Origin: Fluviispira sanaruensis
GTDB taxonomy: Bacteria > Bdellovibrionota_B > Oligoflexia > Silvanigrellales > Silvanigrellaceae
Direction of reading: 5' to 3'
DNA length: 64,000 nucleotides
NCBI RefSeq assembly: GCF_004295685.1
Contig: NZ_AP019368.1
Coordinates: forward strand, 1,864,364-1,928,363
Below are positions 19,245-30,076 of this stretch, one piece after another. The translations under genes were made by a program, and so were the position numbers. The stretch's first letter is position 1; every line of letters starts with the position of its first letter. Under the pieces are notes generated by a model that saw only the letters and a list, made by a program, of their open reading frames with translations, did no database searches and had not been told where the DNA came from.

Positions 19245-21248
19245 TTGCATAATAATAATCAGTTAAAATATCGCTCCGATATCGATGGATTGAGAGCATT
19301 TGCCGTTCTATTTGTTGTTATTTATCATTTATTTCCCAATATCCTGCCTGGAGGATTTATTGGGGTGGATATTTTTTTTGTTATTTCTGGTTTTTTAATA
19401 TCATCTATTATTTTCCAAAAAATAGAAAATCGTTCATTCAGTCTCAAAGAATTCTATGCACGCAGAGTCATACGAATTTTTCCAGCACTTTTAATTGTAT
19501 TAGTATTCACTTACACGCTTGGTTGGTTGCTATTATTTGATCGCGAATTTATTTCTCTTGGCAAAGCCATAGCAGGTGGAATTGCATTTATAGCCAATGA
19601 GCTTTTTTGGAGAGCAGACATTGATTATTTCTCTTCGGAAAAAAGCCCCTTGCTCAATCTCTGGTCACTCGGCGTTGAGGAGCAATTCTATCTCTTTTGG
19701 CCTTTTCTTGCTCTTTTATGCTTTAAATTTAAAAAATATTATTTAAGAATAATCTTTTCACTGTTAATTATATCATTTGCAGCAAATATTATATTACTTT
19801 ATCAGCTTGAAAGAGTCAGTGAAGCTTATCTTATGAGTATATCCCGCATATGGGAAATATCTGCAGGAACTTTATTAGGCTATTGTAAAATATATAAAAA
19901 TAAAATTTTTCGTGAAAATATATATAGTGAAAATATACAATCCTTTGTTGGTTTTTTCCTTATTTTTTCCTCAATCATTATTATAAGCAGCGAAAAAATG
20001 TTCCCTGGATTTTGGGGGCTTATGCCCGTTATAGGTACTTTCCTGATTATAAACTCTGGGGAAAACTCATTTCTCAATCGCACACTATTATCAAATAAAT
20101 TTTTAGTTTATATCGGTCTAATAAGCTATCCCATATATCTTTGGCATTGGCCTTTGCTGATATATAATAATTATTTGTCCTCAGGTAATCCCTCGCAAAA
20201 AAGTTTAATTACTGTTTTTATTTTGACAATCATTTTATCGATCCTGACTTACCATATACTAGAAAAACCAATTAAAAAAGCAAACCGAAGAATAATAATC
20301 TATTCATTATCTACCATAAGTATAATATTTTTTATAACAGGAATAATAACTTATAAAGGGTTATTAAAACCTTATTCAAATCAATTCAATTTACAAGAAT
20401 TAAACTCTGCAGCGACTGACTGGGATTTTCCAACAAAGAATTTGCATAAAGAATTTTATAAAAATTCATCCCTATATATGAATAAAAAATCCGCGAATAA
20501 AATATTATTTATCGGTGATAGCAATATGATTCATTATGCGCCCAGAATCGAACAGGTCGTAAATGAGCATAAAAATCTCAAAATCAATACAATTTTTTAT
20601 ACGATGGGTGGCTGCATGCCTATAAAACATATTATCAGAAAAGGCCAAACAAAATGTCCAATATTTATGAATGATGCTTATTCTTATGCAGAGGATCCAG
20701 ATATCAAAAAAATAGTGATAGCAGCAGATTGGCTTGGCTATTTGCAAAAAGACGCAAAAACTTATTATATCGGTGAAAGCTCAAAAGAATTTTTAAGTGA
20801 ATCACCCACTGCTATTAGTAAAATACTAAACGAACTTTCTTCTGATATAAAGAAATTAGTGAGTTTAAATAAATCTATATATATTGTTTTAAATATACCA
20901 AGAGGAGACGAACTTTCTCCTTTAAAAAGTATTCAGCGTTCCTTGAGGCATGAAAAATTTATTTATCACGCTAAAAGTATCAATAAAAATAATCTGCTCA
21001 AGTCCAATGATTCCTTTTTACTTAAACTAAAGGAAACAGTCAGTCAAGCTGGCGCACATGTGATCGATCCTTTGGATTATTTATATGATAACAATTCAGT
21101 ATGTCCAAGTTTATATCAAAATAAACCCATTTATACCGATGCAAATCACTTGCGCGCGACATTCTCCAGAGAGCATGTCAAATATCTAGATTTTTTATTA
21201 CTCGAAATGGATCCGAATAGAGATTTAGTAACAAGTGATATGCATTGA
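19245..21248 (+). CDS. OafA/OatA-type membrane O-acyltransferase with SGNH domain
   Basis: 667-aa protein. Residues ~1-370 form an acyltransferase-3 membrane domain with about ten helices and the signatures YRSDIDGLRAFAVLFVV, GGFIGVDIFFVISGFLI and LWSLGVEEQFYLFWP. The C-terminal ~270 residues form an SGNH hydrolase-like domain with block I GDSN (ILFIGDSNMIHY) and the D-x-x-H block DANHLRATFSREH. Such proteins acetylate O-antigen, other glycans or peptidoglycan. The start is a TTG at 19245, with AAAGG 8 bases upstream; the conserved YRSDIDGLRA begins at residue 9, so no later start is possible. Codon use is AT-rich, like the following genes. Confidence 0.88.
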   Translation: MHNNNQLKYRSDIDGLRAFAVLFVVIYHLFPNILPGGFIGVDIFFVISGFLISSIIFQKIENRSFSLKEFYARRVIRIFPALLIVLVFTYTLGWLLLFDREFISLGKAIAGGIAFIANELFWRADIDYFSSEKSPLLNLWSLGVEEQFYLFWPFLALLCFKFKKYYLRIIFSLLIISFAANIILLYQLERVSEAYLMSISRIWEISAGTLLGYCKIYKNKIFRENIYSENIQSFVGFFLIFSSIIIISSEKMFPGFWGLMPVIGTFLIINSGENSFLNRTLLSNKFLVYIGLISYPIYLWHWPLLIYNNYLSSGNPSQKSLITVFILTIILSILTYHILEKPIKKANRRIIIYSLSTISIIFFITGIITYKGLLKPYSNQFNLQELNSAATDWDFPTKNLHKEFYKNSSLYMNKKSANKILFIGDSNMIHYAPRIEQVVNEHKNLKINTIFYTMGGCMPIKHIIRKGQTKCPIFMNDAYSYAEDPDIKKIVIAADWLGYLQKDAKTYYIGESSKEFLSESPTAISKILNELSSDIKKLVSLNKSIYIVLNIPRGDELSPLKSIQRSLRHEKFIYHAKSINKNNLLKSNDSFLLKLKETVSQAGAHVIDPLDYLYDNNSVCPSLYQNKPIYTDANHLRATFSREHVKYLDFLLLEMDPNRDLVTSDMH

Positions 21249-21283
21249 CGACGTTTAAGCTCACTTACACAAGAAACAGAACT

Positions 21284-21700
21284 ATGAAAAGAATCATTGT
21301 TTTTATTGATGGAGATTGTACATTTTGCACGCGCTTCTCAATGCTCTGCTTAAAATTTGAACGCGATGGTGCAAATATCTATTTTTCTGATCTCAATTTA
21401 GAATTAAGTAAAGAGTTTTTAAACAAAATAAACTATTTTGGCGGAAATAAAAGCATTGTCTTATTTGAAGATGGAAAGCTATTCAGTCAATTCGATGCCA
21501 TCATTGAATTGGCGAAATATTTAAAATTCCCACTCAGTCTATTTCATCTTTTAGTATACACTCCAAAAATAATACACAATTATATATATGATATATTCAG
21601 TAAAAATAGATATCTTTTCGGAAAGAAAGAAAGCTGTCAGCTTCTTCCAGATAAATTTCAAGAGAGATTTATAACAAAAAAAAGCGATTTTCATTTCTAA
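21284..21700 (+). CDS. DCC-family (DUF393) thiol-disulfide oxidoreductase-like protein
   Basis: 138-aa protein with the family motif near the N-terminus, VFIDGDCTFCTRF (D-G-x-C-x-x-C). A thioredoxin-like helix and a basic tail follow, with LLVYTPKIIHNYIYDIFSKNRYLFG typical of the family's C-terminal half. Redox activity is suggested by the CxxC but unproven. The ATG at 21284 places the motif just inside the protein. The longer frame from TTG 21245 would overlap the acyltransferase stop. It is 35 bases after the acyltransferase, probably in the same transcript. Confidence 0.82.
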   Translation: MKRIIVFIDGDCTFCTRFSMLCLKFERDGANIYFSDLNLELSKEFLNKINYFGGNKSIVLFEDGKLFSQFDAIIELAKYLKFPLSLFHLLVYTPKIIHNYIYDIFSKNRYLFGKKESCQLLPDKFQERFITKKSDFHF

Positions 21701-21890
21701 TATTATATTACAAATTAATTAAACCCTCGTTCTAAAAAACTAAACACACTTGGAAAATCGTAGCAATTCAGACACAATTTATTTTTCAAATAAAACACAA
21801 TTTATTCTTGCTTTAAAATTAAAATCGTAATAAATAAAAATGAAATCAATTAATTTTTACGAACTAAATCTTTGTATAAGAGAACGAAAC

Positions 21891-24800
21891 ATGACACCTT
21901 TAAAAGTTTCTCCATTTCAAAAAACTTTTTATTTTGAATGGAAATTAAATCCAAATAATTCTGATTATCATATGGTTATTGACCAAATTATTGATGGAGA
22001 ACTTGACATCAATAGATTAAATCGATCACTTAAAAAAATGATTTCAGAACAATATATTTTCAATTCACATATCGAGGAAATAGACAATGAATATTACTGG
22101 ATATTAAACAAATCATTAAAAGATTTAAAGATATATAAAAAAACATATAACCCAGATTCAATAAAAAAAGTAATAGCAGAACCTTTCGATCTTGAAATTG
22201 GTCCACTATTTAGATACAGCATATTTAAACTTTCCGAAAATAAGCATCGATTTATTTTTGTCATGCACCACGCCATTATTGATGGAGCTTCAGGCCCTGA
22301 AATTTATCTCGAACTCTCAAATTATTATAATAACCCATCATACGAATATAATCTCAGTTTAACAGAACAAATTAATAAATTTAATAATATGAGAGAGAAA
22401 TTGGAAGATGAGATTGATAAAAATAATAGCGAAAATGAAATATTTTGGAATGAAAAACTTAAAAATCACTCTATTCTTGATACTTCTTTTCTAGAGGATC
22501 CTTTCTTCAAAAAATCTTACTTAACAAATAATTGCCAAGAACTCACCAATCAAGACTTGTTAGGAATTAATGAAATTTACATATCAATTAAAAGTGAAAA
22601 TATAAATAGATTAAAGAAAAAATTCACTATAACTCCTTATCTATTTTCAAAAATCGTGTTTGCAGTAACTCTATTTAAGTTTTCAAGAACAGAAAAATTT
22701 TTAGTAGCTTATCCTATATCAATTAAAGAAGGTATGAGTTTGCACTTTGGAGCTAATGTTAATGTGAATTTGCTTCCATTTTATATACATGATGATATAA
22801 TGATTGAAGAAATAATACTTAACACCAAAAATTTCTTAAAATCACTTAAAGAAGACAATAAAAGACGATCATATTTTCCCCTCTATAAAATAAATATAGA
22901 ACCAAAAGAAAAATTAACTTCAATTAGCTTTACAAGTGCTTTCTTACAAAATATAAGTTTTGAATTTGAAAATATAAAATCCAAAACTATAACAAGATCA
23001 AATATAGCCTTGACCCATGACTTCATCTTTGAGTATCAACAAGCAGAAAATGAAATAAATATTAGAGTAGACTATAAAAGAGAAAAAATTTCTGAAGAGT
23101 TAATCAATAATTTTTGTCAATACTACAAAGATATATATCAAGAAATAACGACTTATCTTTTAAGTGATTCTCCTGATAAATCAAAAAAATTTATAAAAGA
23201 TTTTCACACATTAAAAGTTAATAATTTTAGCGATAATGAAATTAAAAAAAATTCAGAAAATATAATAAAATTATTTGAAAATTCAGTAAAAAGAAATCCT
23301 GACAAAACAGCAGTAATTTTTAAAAACAAAATAATAACCTATAAGCAGCTTGATGAATATAGTAATAAGCTTGCTAATTATATTTTACAAAAATTTGCAA
23401 TATCAGAAAATACACTCATTGGAATTTCTTTAAATAGAAGTGAAAAAATTATAATATCTATTTTAGCAATAATAAAAGCTGGTGCTGCATATATCCCAAT
23501 AGACACTAAATTACCAATTGATAGAGTCAAATACATTTTAAATGATGCTAATCCTATAACTATTTTAACAGACAATCAAAATCTAAATACAATCAAAAAT
23601 TTATTTAAAAAAGAAATTATTTACCTTGATTCTATAGACACAGAATATGAAATTATTGAGCAATCACAAACGAGCGTGCAAAAAACACGGTCACTAAATG
23701 ATCTCATATATATACTTTATACATCAGGAACGACAGGGAAACCTAAGGGAGTTATGATGGATCACGCAAGCTGCGTGAACCGAATTCAATACATGATAGA
23801 GCAAAATGAAATGAGCAATGAAGATTCATATTTATTTAAAACAAATATAACGTTCGATGTTTCATTCTCAGATATATTTACCACGCTCCTTTCAGGAGCA
23901 AAATTAGTAATAACAGAAGAAATCTTTAATCTATCTGAAATAAAGCAATTATTAATCGAGCACAAAATAAGCATTTGCCATTTTGTACCCTCACAGTTTA
24001 AAATATTCTCTGAAGAACTGAATCTCGAAATGTTTAAAAATCTTAAAAAATTTCAATTCAGTGGTGAAGCACTTGATACCAGTATAATTGAACAATATGT
24101 AGATAATGAAAGAATATTTCTAAATTACTATGGACCTACCGAGACAGGAGAAGTAACCCTTAAAAAATATACTTCATCAATAGAACATAAATTAACTAAA
24201 TCAATTATTGGAAAAAAATTTCCAAATACAAATTTATATATTTTAGATAAGAATCTAAAAGCTCTACCAACTGGTGCATCAGGAGAATTATTTGTAGGGG
24301 GAATCAGCTTATCGCGCGGCTATTTAAATATGCCTGAATTAACTCATGAAAAATTTATAAAGAATCCATATCAGACAGAATTTGAAAAAGAAAAAAGGAT
24401 TAATGCGCATTTGTATAAAACAGGAGATTATGTCCGTTTACTTCCAAATAATGAACTTGAATATATTGGTCGAAATGACAATCAAATTAAGATTCGTGGA
24501 CATAGGATAGAGCTCTCAGAAATTGAAAAGTCAATAAATGAGTTTAAAGGTATAAAACAATCATTAGTTATGGGAAAAATTCTTGAAAAATCTCAAGATC
24601 AAGTATTGATATGCTATTATATATCTTTACAAAAAATCGACCCGAATGAAATTATAGAATTTATATCTTCAAGCCTACCTGACTATATGATACCTGGTTT
24701 ATTTATACATTTAACTGAAATACCATTAAACTCTAACGGTAAACTTGATCAAAATAAACTTCCGATGCCAACAATTGAAAAAAATATAAATCATATTAGT

Positions 24801-27800
24801 CCAAGAAATGAATTAGAAAATAATATGACTATTCTTTGGCAAAATATTTTGGGTATCTCATATGAAAATATAAGCATGAATGACAGTTTCTTTACATTAG
24901 GTGGAAACAGCATAAATGCTATAAAGCTTGTAAATAAGATAAAAAAAGATCTTAAATTAAATATTTCCCTTCAAGATGTTTTGAAATATAAAAGCATAGA
25001 AAAAATAATTGAAATTTCAAAGAAAAATAATTGCAATGAAAACTCCATAAAAAAATTATGCAGAGATCATACAACAAAATATTATCTTTCATTTGCGCAA
25101 GAACGCCTTTGGTTTATTGATAAAATAAATAGTGGATTAAATAGCTATAACATTCCCATGGTCTATAATCTAGATAAAAATTTCAACTCTGAATCGCTTA
25201 AAAAGTCCGCACAAAGGATAATTAATAGACATGAAATATTAAGAACTATAATAAAAGAAACCGAAAATGGCGATCCCTACCAAGAAGTTTTAAGTGAGTA
25301 TGATTTATTAGTGCCGATAAAAAAGTGTACCTCAAAGACTGAGCTTGAAAAATTAATAGAAATCGAATTAAATTATACCTTTGAAATAAGCAGAGAAATA
25401 CCAATTAGAATATCAATTTTACAACTAGAAAAATGCAATGAAATTGAAGACAGCTATTTGTGCATTGCAGCCCATCACATAGCATTTGATGGCTGGTCTA
25501 ATGAAATATTTCTTAAAGAATTGAATACATATTATAATTATTTTGAAAACATAATTTCTAAAGAAGAACTTGACGAACTAATACCAACTCTCAATATCCA
25601 ATATTTAGATTTCTCATATTGGCAGAAAGAAAATATTAATAAAAATATTTTAGACGATCAAAAAAACTATTGGAAAGGAAAACTTGATAACGCCGAGTCA
25701 CTAGATATTCACCCAGATTTAGTTCGACCAAAATATTTCAATTATCAAGGAAAAAATTTATTCCATAAAATTGATCAAAAACTATCTGAAGATATTGCAC
25801 TCGCTACTAAAAAGCTTGATGTGACTCAATTTAGTTTTTTCTTATCATCCTACTACATAATGCTCAGTCTAATCAGTGGACAAAAAGATATTTTAATAGG
25901 CACTCCTATATCAAATCGACACTATCATCAGATTTCGGATCTCATAGGATTTTTTGTAAACCTCATTCCCTTACGCTCCCAAATTGAAGCTGAAATGGAA
26001 ATTGATCATTTTATAAAATCAGTCCATAGCGAATTGATTGAGGCTCAAAAAAACCAAGATATACCATTTGAAAAATTAGTAGAAGAAATCTCAACAAATA
26101 GAGACCAAAGTAAGCATCCAATATTTCAAGTAATCTTCGGTATGCAAGATTTTAGTGATAATAAAATAGAAGAAAATAGATCAAATTTATTTACAAAAGA
26201 ACAAAACTCATTTTATCAATTCAATCATTTATTTTCTCCTGCAAAATTCGACTTAAGTCTATTTATAGAGAAAAGTAAAGATGGATTTTTAGTCTGTTTT
26301 AATTATCCTGTTAATTTATTCTATGATGCAACTATAAAAAATTATATCGAAATTTATATTCATATTCTTAAAGAATTATCAAACAATGAAATCAAAAATT
26401 TAAATAAGAATTTAAGACTTAAAGATCTTAATTGCGTCCCAAATGAACAGCAGAAAATAATATCTCAAATTTGGCACAAACCAGTCAAATTAGAATGCAA
26501 AAAAAATACAATTCAGAAAATATTTGAGTTAATAGCTCAAAATAATCCAGAAAGAATTGCTCTTATTTGTGGAGAAAATGCCTTAACTTATTCTGAATTG
26601 AATCAGCGCACAAATAAACTAGCAAATTTCTTAAGAGCTCATTATAAGATAGAAGCTGACTCTCTTATTGCACTTTGTTTAGATAGAGATGTAAATATGA
26701 CCATATGCATCCTCGCAGTTCTTAAGGCAGGAGGTGCTTATGTCCCTATTGATCCAGAATCGCCAAAAGAGAGGATCAAATTTATATTGGAAGATACAAA
26801 TACAAAATTATTATTAACAAATGAAATGCATAAAAATATTTTTACGAATGAAATTTTACCATCACTCGACAGTTCATTAGAGCAATTAAACACTGTTTAC
26901 CTAGAATCATTTGAAGTAATAGAAAAACTATCCAGATGTGCATCCGATAATTTAGAAATAATTCAGGAAAGCAACAACTTAGCATATGTCATATATACAT
27001 CTGGGACAACTGGAAAACCAAAAGGAGTTCTCATAGAGCACGCTGCAGTCATAAATTTAATTGTAAATCTAAACGATTTTTTATTTAATGAATTTGGCGT
27101 TAAAAATATTAATGTATTATCTATCATGAATTTTGCTTTTGATGGACATGTACTAGAATTATCATGTAGTATTTTCCAAGGAAACTGCTTACACCTTATT
27201 CCAAATGAATTGCGAAAAGACTATTATAATCTTAATAATTATGCAATGAATAACAATATAAATCTAGCTATATTTCCACCAGCATTTCTTATGAATACAG
27301 AATTATTCTCCTCTGATTTAATAATGATTGGGGGAGAGAAAATAAATAAAAACATTTTATCATATTATTTAAATAATAAAAGAAAATTGGTAAATGCTTA
27401 TGGTCCAACAGAAATATGTGTTATGAATACATTTCATGAGTACACCAATCAAGATGAAATTAACTGCATAGGTTATCCATTTCTAAATACTACAGGATAT
27501 GTATTAAATGATTCTTTACAGCTATTACCTATCGGGGCCGTAGGTGAGTTGTATATAGGCGGAAATGGAGTTGCAAGAGGATACTTAAATAGAGACTCAA
27601 TGACTCAAGAGAAGTTCGTATCAAATCCATTCCAAACCAGCGTAGCAAATAAAAATTCTATAAATTCACGTCTCTATAAAACAGGAGATCTTGTTAAAAT
27701 ATTACCAAATTATGAACTTGAATACATTGGTAGAAATGATGCACAAGTAAAAATTCGTGGATATAGAATTGAATTAGGTGAAATTGAAAGTTCATTACTA

Positions 27801-29108
27801 GAGCTCAGTGAGATCGAACAAGCAGTTGTTATTATAAAAGAACTAAAAGATAATAAATTTTTATGCTGCTATTATAAATCTAGAACTCAAATATCAAGCG
27901 AAGAAATTATTAAACATTTATCTAAGAGACTTCCCGAGTACATGATTCCAATTAAATACTTGCGTTTAGAAGAGTTTCCTTTAAACACAAGTGGAAAGAT
28001 CAATACAAAAGCGCTGCCATTTAACTTTACAGAAGATCGTTATATTACAGATAATACTTGTAAATACATTCCACCACAAAATGAGGTAGAAAAAAATATT
28101 TGTGAAATTTGGGAAGAAATATTAGGGTTAGATAGAAATACCATCGGCATAAAAGATGATTACTTTAACTTGGGCGGAAATAGTTTGACCGCTATAAAAA
28201 TTATTAATAGAATCAATAATAAATACTCTGCAAATCTTAAAATTTCTGATTTGTTTACATATAAATGTATCGAAGAAATTGTTAAAGTTATAAATGATAA
28301 GACTGCTCAATCAGAAATTCTCATCGAATTAAACAATGCCATTAAAAAACCCGCACTCTTTATGATCCACCCCGCTCGTGCTGGATGCGAAGTTTATACA
28401 AAAATTGCAAAAAGTTTTAGCAACGATTTTCACTGTTTTGGTATAGACTCATATAACATGCTTCATTGCAAAAAAATTGAGAATTTAAATTCTCTTGCTA
28501 CATATTATCTGGAGCAAATCAAAAAGAAATCGTTGCAAAATCCAAACCAAAGTTACTATTTATTTGGGTGGTCCTTGGGGGGTTATATTTGCCTAGAAAT
28601 TGCTAGTATATTAGAAATGCAAGGTATTAAAAATATTTCTATATACCTATTGGATACTTTTTATCCTGATAATTTTATGTTAAATAATAGCATTGATATC
28701 CATATTTTTAAGAAAGAATTTATGAAAGAAATGTCTCAAAAAATTGATGATATACAGATGGATAAAATGTTAAGCAATTATCAAATAGAAAATAATATTC
28801 TAAAGCAAGAAATAAGTAATAAATTAGCTTATTCAAAAGTTCTCTTATTTAAGGCAAATCAGTTCCGCAAAAATACTGAGTACGATGCAATTAATAATTT
28901 AAACGAATACACAACAAGTCTTCCTAATAATAATATTTTAAATGCATTAATTTATAAAGAACAACTTAAGGTAATATATTGCGAAAATGATACTCATTTT
29001 TCAATCATAGAAAATGAAAAATTTATTATTAACGAGATTTACAATTTTGAGAGAAATAATCAAATTAGGAATAATTCAAATTCAAGAGCAATTTACAATC
29101 ACTCTTGA
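21891..29108 (+). CDS. Bimodular non-ribosomal peptide synthetase, C-A-T-C-A-T-TE
   Basis: 2405-aa assembly line. Order by approximate residue: C1 (HHAIIDG ~125), A1 (TSGTTGKPKG ~612, YGPTE, YKTGDYV, GRNDNQIKIRGHRIEL), T1 (FFTLGGNSI ~1003), C2 (HHIAFDG ~1194), A2 (TSGTTGKPKG ~1702, YKTGDLV, GRNDAQVKIRGYRIEL), T2 (YFNLGGNSL ~2095), and a type I thioesterase (GWSLGG ~2225; His in NDTHFS ~2368). No epimerase is seen. An intact C domain at the N-terminus suggests acylation of the first residue, giving an acyl-dipeptide. By-eye pocket residues: A1 D-V-S-H-Q-S-Y-E-V, A2 D-G-L-I-M-G-A-V-M; no substrate assigned. The ATG at 21891 fits the C-domain start better than 21840. No PPTase, MbtH protein or exporter is adjacent. 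Confidence 0.95.
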   Translation: MTPLKVSPFQKTFYFEWKLNPNNSDYHMVIDQIIDGELDINRLNRSLKKMISEQYIFNSHIEEIDNEYYWILNKSLKDLKIYKKTYNPDSIKKVIAEPFDLEIGPLFRYSIFKLSENKHRFIFVMHHAIIDGASGPEIYLELSNYYNNPSYEYNLSLTEQINKFNNMREKLEDEIDKNNSENEIFWNEKLKNHSILDTSFLEDPFFKKSYLTNNCQELTNQDLLGINEIYISIKSENINRLKKKFTITPYLFSKIVFAVTLFKFSRTEKFLVAYPISIKEGMSLHFGANVNVNLLPFYIHDDIMIEEIILNTKNFLKSLKEDNKRRSYFPLYKINIEPKEKLTSISFTSAFLQNISFEFENIKSKTITRSNIALTHDFIFEYQQAENEINIRVDYKREKISEELINNFCQYYKDIYQEITTYLLSDSPDKSKKFIKDFHTLKVNNFSDNEIKKNSENIIKLFENSVKRNPDKTAVIFKNKIITYKQLDEYSNKLANYILQKFAISENTLIGISLNRSEKIIISILAIIKAGAAYIPIDTKLPIDRVKYILNDANPITILTDNQNLNTIKNLFKKEIIYLDSIDTEYEIIEQSQTSVQKTRSLNDLIYILYTSGTTGKPKGVMMDHASCVNRIQYMIEQNEMSNEDSYLFKTNITFDVSFSDIFTTLLSGAKLVITEEIFNLSEIKQLLIEHKISICHFVPSQFKIFSEELNLEMFKNLKKFQFSGEALDTSIIEQYVDNERIFLNYYGPTETGEVTLKKYTSSIEHKLTKSIIGKKFPNTNLYILDKNLKALPTGASGELFVGGISLSRGYLNMPELTHEKFIKNPYQTEFEKEKRINAHLYKTGDYVRLLPNNELEYIGRNDNQIKIRGHRIELSEIEKSINEFKGIKQSLVMGKILEKSQDQVLICYYISLQKIDPNEIIEFISSSLPDYMIPGLFIHLTEIPLNSNGKLDQNKLPMPTIEKNINHISPRNELENNMTILWQNILGISYENISMNDSFFTLGGNSINAIKLVNKIKKDLKLNISLQDVLKYKSIEKIIEISKKNNCNENSIKKLCRDHTTKYYLSFAQERLWFIDKINSGLNSYNIPMVYNLDKNFNSESLKKSAQRIINRHEILRTIIKETENGDPYQEVLSEYDLLVPIKKCTSKTELEKLIEIELNYTFEISREIPIRISILQLEKCNEIEDSYLCIAAHHIAFDGWSNEIFLKELNTYYNYFENIISKEELDELIPTLNIQYLDFSYWQKENINKNILDDQKNYWKGKLDNAESLDIHPDLVRPKYFNYQGKNLFHKIDQKLSEDIALATKKLDVTQFSFFLSSYYIMLSLISGQKDILIGTPISNRHYHQISDLIGFFVNLIPLRSQIEAEMEIDHFIKSVHSELIEAQKNQDIPFEKLVEEISTNRDQSKHPIFQVIFGMQDFSDNKIEENRSNLFTKEQNSFYQFNHLFSPAKFDLSLFIEKSKDGFLVCFNYPVNLFYDATIKNYIEIYIHILKELSNNEIKNLNKNLRLKDLNCVPNEQQKIISQIWHKPVKLECKKNTIQKIFELIAQNNPERIALICGENALTYSELNQRTNKLANFLRAHYKIEADSLIALCLDRDVNMTICILAVLKAGGAYVPIDPESPKERIKFILEDTNTKLLLTNEMHKNIFTNEILPSLDSSLEQLNTVYLESFEVIEKLSRCASDNLEIIQESNNLAYVIYTSGTTGKPKGVLIEHAAVINLIVNLNDFLFNEFGVKNINVLSIMNFAFDGHVLELSCSIFQGNCLHLIPNELRKDYYNLNNYAMNNNINLAIFPPAFLMNTELFSSDLIMIGGEKINKNILSYYLNNKRKLVNAYGPTEICVMNTFHEYTNQDEINCIGYPFLNTTGYVLNDSLQLLPIGAVGELYIGGNGVARGYLNRDSMTQEKFVSNPFQTSVANKNSINSRLYKTGDLVKILPNYELEYIGRNDAQVKIRGYRIELGEIESSLLELSEIEQAVVIIKELKDNKFLCCYYKSRTQISSEEIIKHLSKRLPEYMIPIKYLRLEEFPLNTSGKINTKALPFNFTEDRYITDNTCKYIPPQNEVEKNICEIWEEILGLDRNTIGIKDDYFNLGGNSLTAIKIINRINNKYSANLKISDLFTYKCIEEIVKVINDKTAQSEILIELNNAIKKPALFMIHPARAGCEVYTKIAKSFSNDFHCFGIDSYNMLHCKKIENLNSLATYYLEQIKKKSLQNPNQSYYLFGWSLGGYICLEIASILEMQGIKNISIYLLDTFYPDNFMLNNSIDIHIFKKEFMKEMSQKIDDIQMDKMLSNYQIENNILKQEISNKLAYSKVLLFKANQFRKNTEYDAINNLNEYTTSLPNNNILNALIYKEQLKVIYCENDTHFSIIENEKFIINEIYNFERNNQIRNNSNSRAIYNHS

Positions 29109-29138
29109 ATTTTTAGAGATTATTCTTTTCTATCTTAC

Positions 29139-29918
29139 TCAATCGTTACGCTCAATGGCTCTATTTGACAATGCTTGGATAGGGCGAGCATTCATTTTAA
29201 AAATACTTTGGAATTTTTTGATTTGTTCTGCAGACACTTCTATTTGTTCTTTAAGCACATACCATGTCACAATTTGTGAACATGGGGGCGTTGTTAAAGA
29301 GCCTTTATAAGTAAAATATTTACTTCCTTTTGGGATGACATCTTCGGCTTCAAAGTTAACTAAGTTAACATTGACCGAGGTTCCTTCTTTTTTAGGCATA
29401 TTGTCAAAAATTGAAGCGAGGGCATTATTTTTCTTACCTTTATTCATTAATACCCCAATAACAGCAAGGCTTCCATCTTCATTTTGATTCACAAAGTGAA
29501 CTTCCATTGCAGATTTCTTCCCATCGAGTGCGTGTTCACTCGGTGTGTGAAAATGGAATTGAAGCAATCCATATTGCTTACGGCCAACTTCTAATTTGCT
29601 TCCCTTTGGATAATTTACTTGAATTGTGTGTCCATTGTTCAAAACAGTAAGAGGAATTCCTGAATAAGAGAAATCTAATTTTGCTAAAGACTCATTTTCT
29701 TTCGCTTGTGTCTTTTGGATATTAATTGGAGATTGATTTATCCCCATAGAACATATTTTATAAGACTCATCAAGTTTACCCCAATTTTCTGCTCCATTTT
29801 CTCCAGTATATCCCCAGTGTGGCTTCTTAGTAGAACCACTGTCTGAAAAAGCAGCATTGTTTTGGGATAAGAGCAATGATAAAAGAACTATTTTAAAAAT
29901 AGTTTGCATAAAACTCAT
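29139..29918 (-). CDS. Periplasmic alpha-class carbonic anhydrase
   Basis: 259-aa enzyme that interconverts CO2 and bicarbonate. A signal peptide (IFKIVLLSLLLSQNNAAFS) directs it to the periplasm. The alpha-CA core is complete: HWGYTGENGAENWGKL, QSPINI, two zinc histidines in LLQFHFHTPSEH, the third in MEVHFVN, and the C-terminal YKGSLTTPPCSQIVTWYVL. Two cysteines (CSMGINQSP and PPCS) could form the disulfide typical of periplasmic alpha-CAs. AGGAGG lies 4 bases before the ATG at 29918; the ATG three codons later is an alternative. It converges on the NRPS gene. Confidence 0.95.
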   Translation of the reverse strand: MSFMQTIFKIVLLSLLLSQNNAAFSDSGSTKKPHWGYTGENGAENWGKLDESYKICSMGINQSPINIQKTQAKENESLAKLDFSYSGIPLTVLNNGHTIQVNYPKGSKLEVGRKQYGLLQFHFHTPSEHALDGKKSAMEVHFVNQNEDGSLAVIGVLMNKGKKNNALASIFDNMPKKEGTSVNVNLVNFEAEDVIPKGSKYFTYKGSLTTPPCSQIVTWYVLKEQIEVSAEQIKKFQSIFKMNARPIQALSNRAIERND

Positions 29919-30076
29919 AAATCCTCCTGCATATTAGAACTTTTCTTCTAATACCAATCTTTTGATCGAGTTATTTTAATTTTTTCTTTAATATGCAATT
30001 ATCTATCTATATATTCATATACTTATAAAATATTGTTTTTCATAATTGGAGCCCAAATGACGAAGAATTATGCTTT

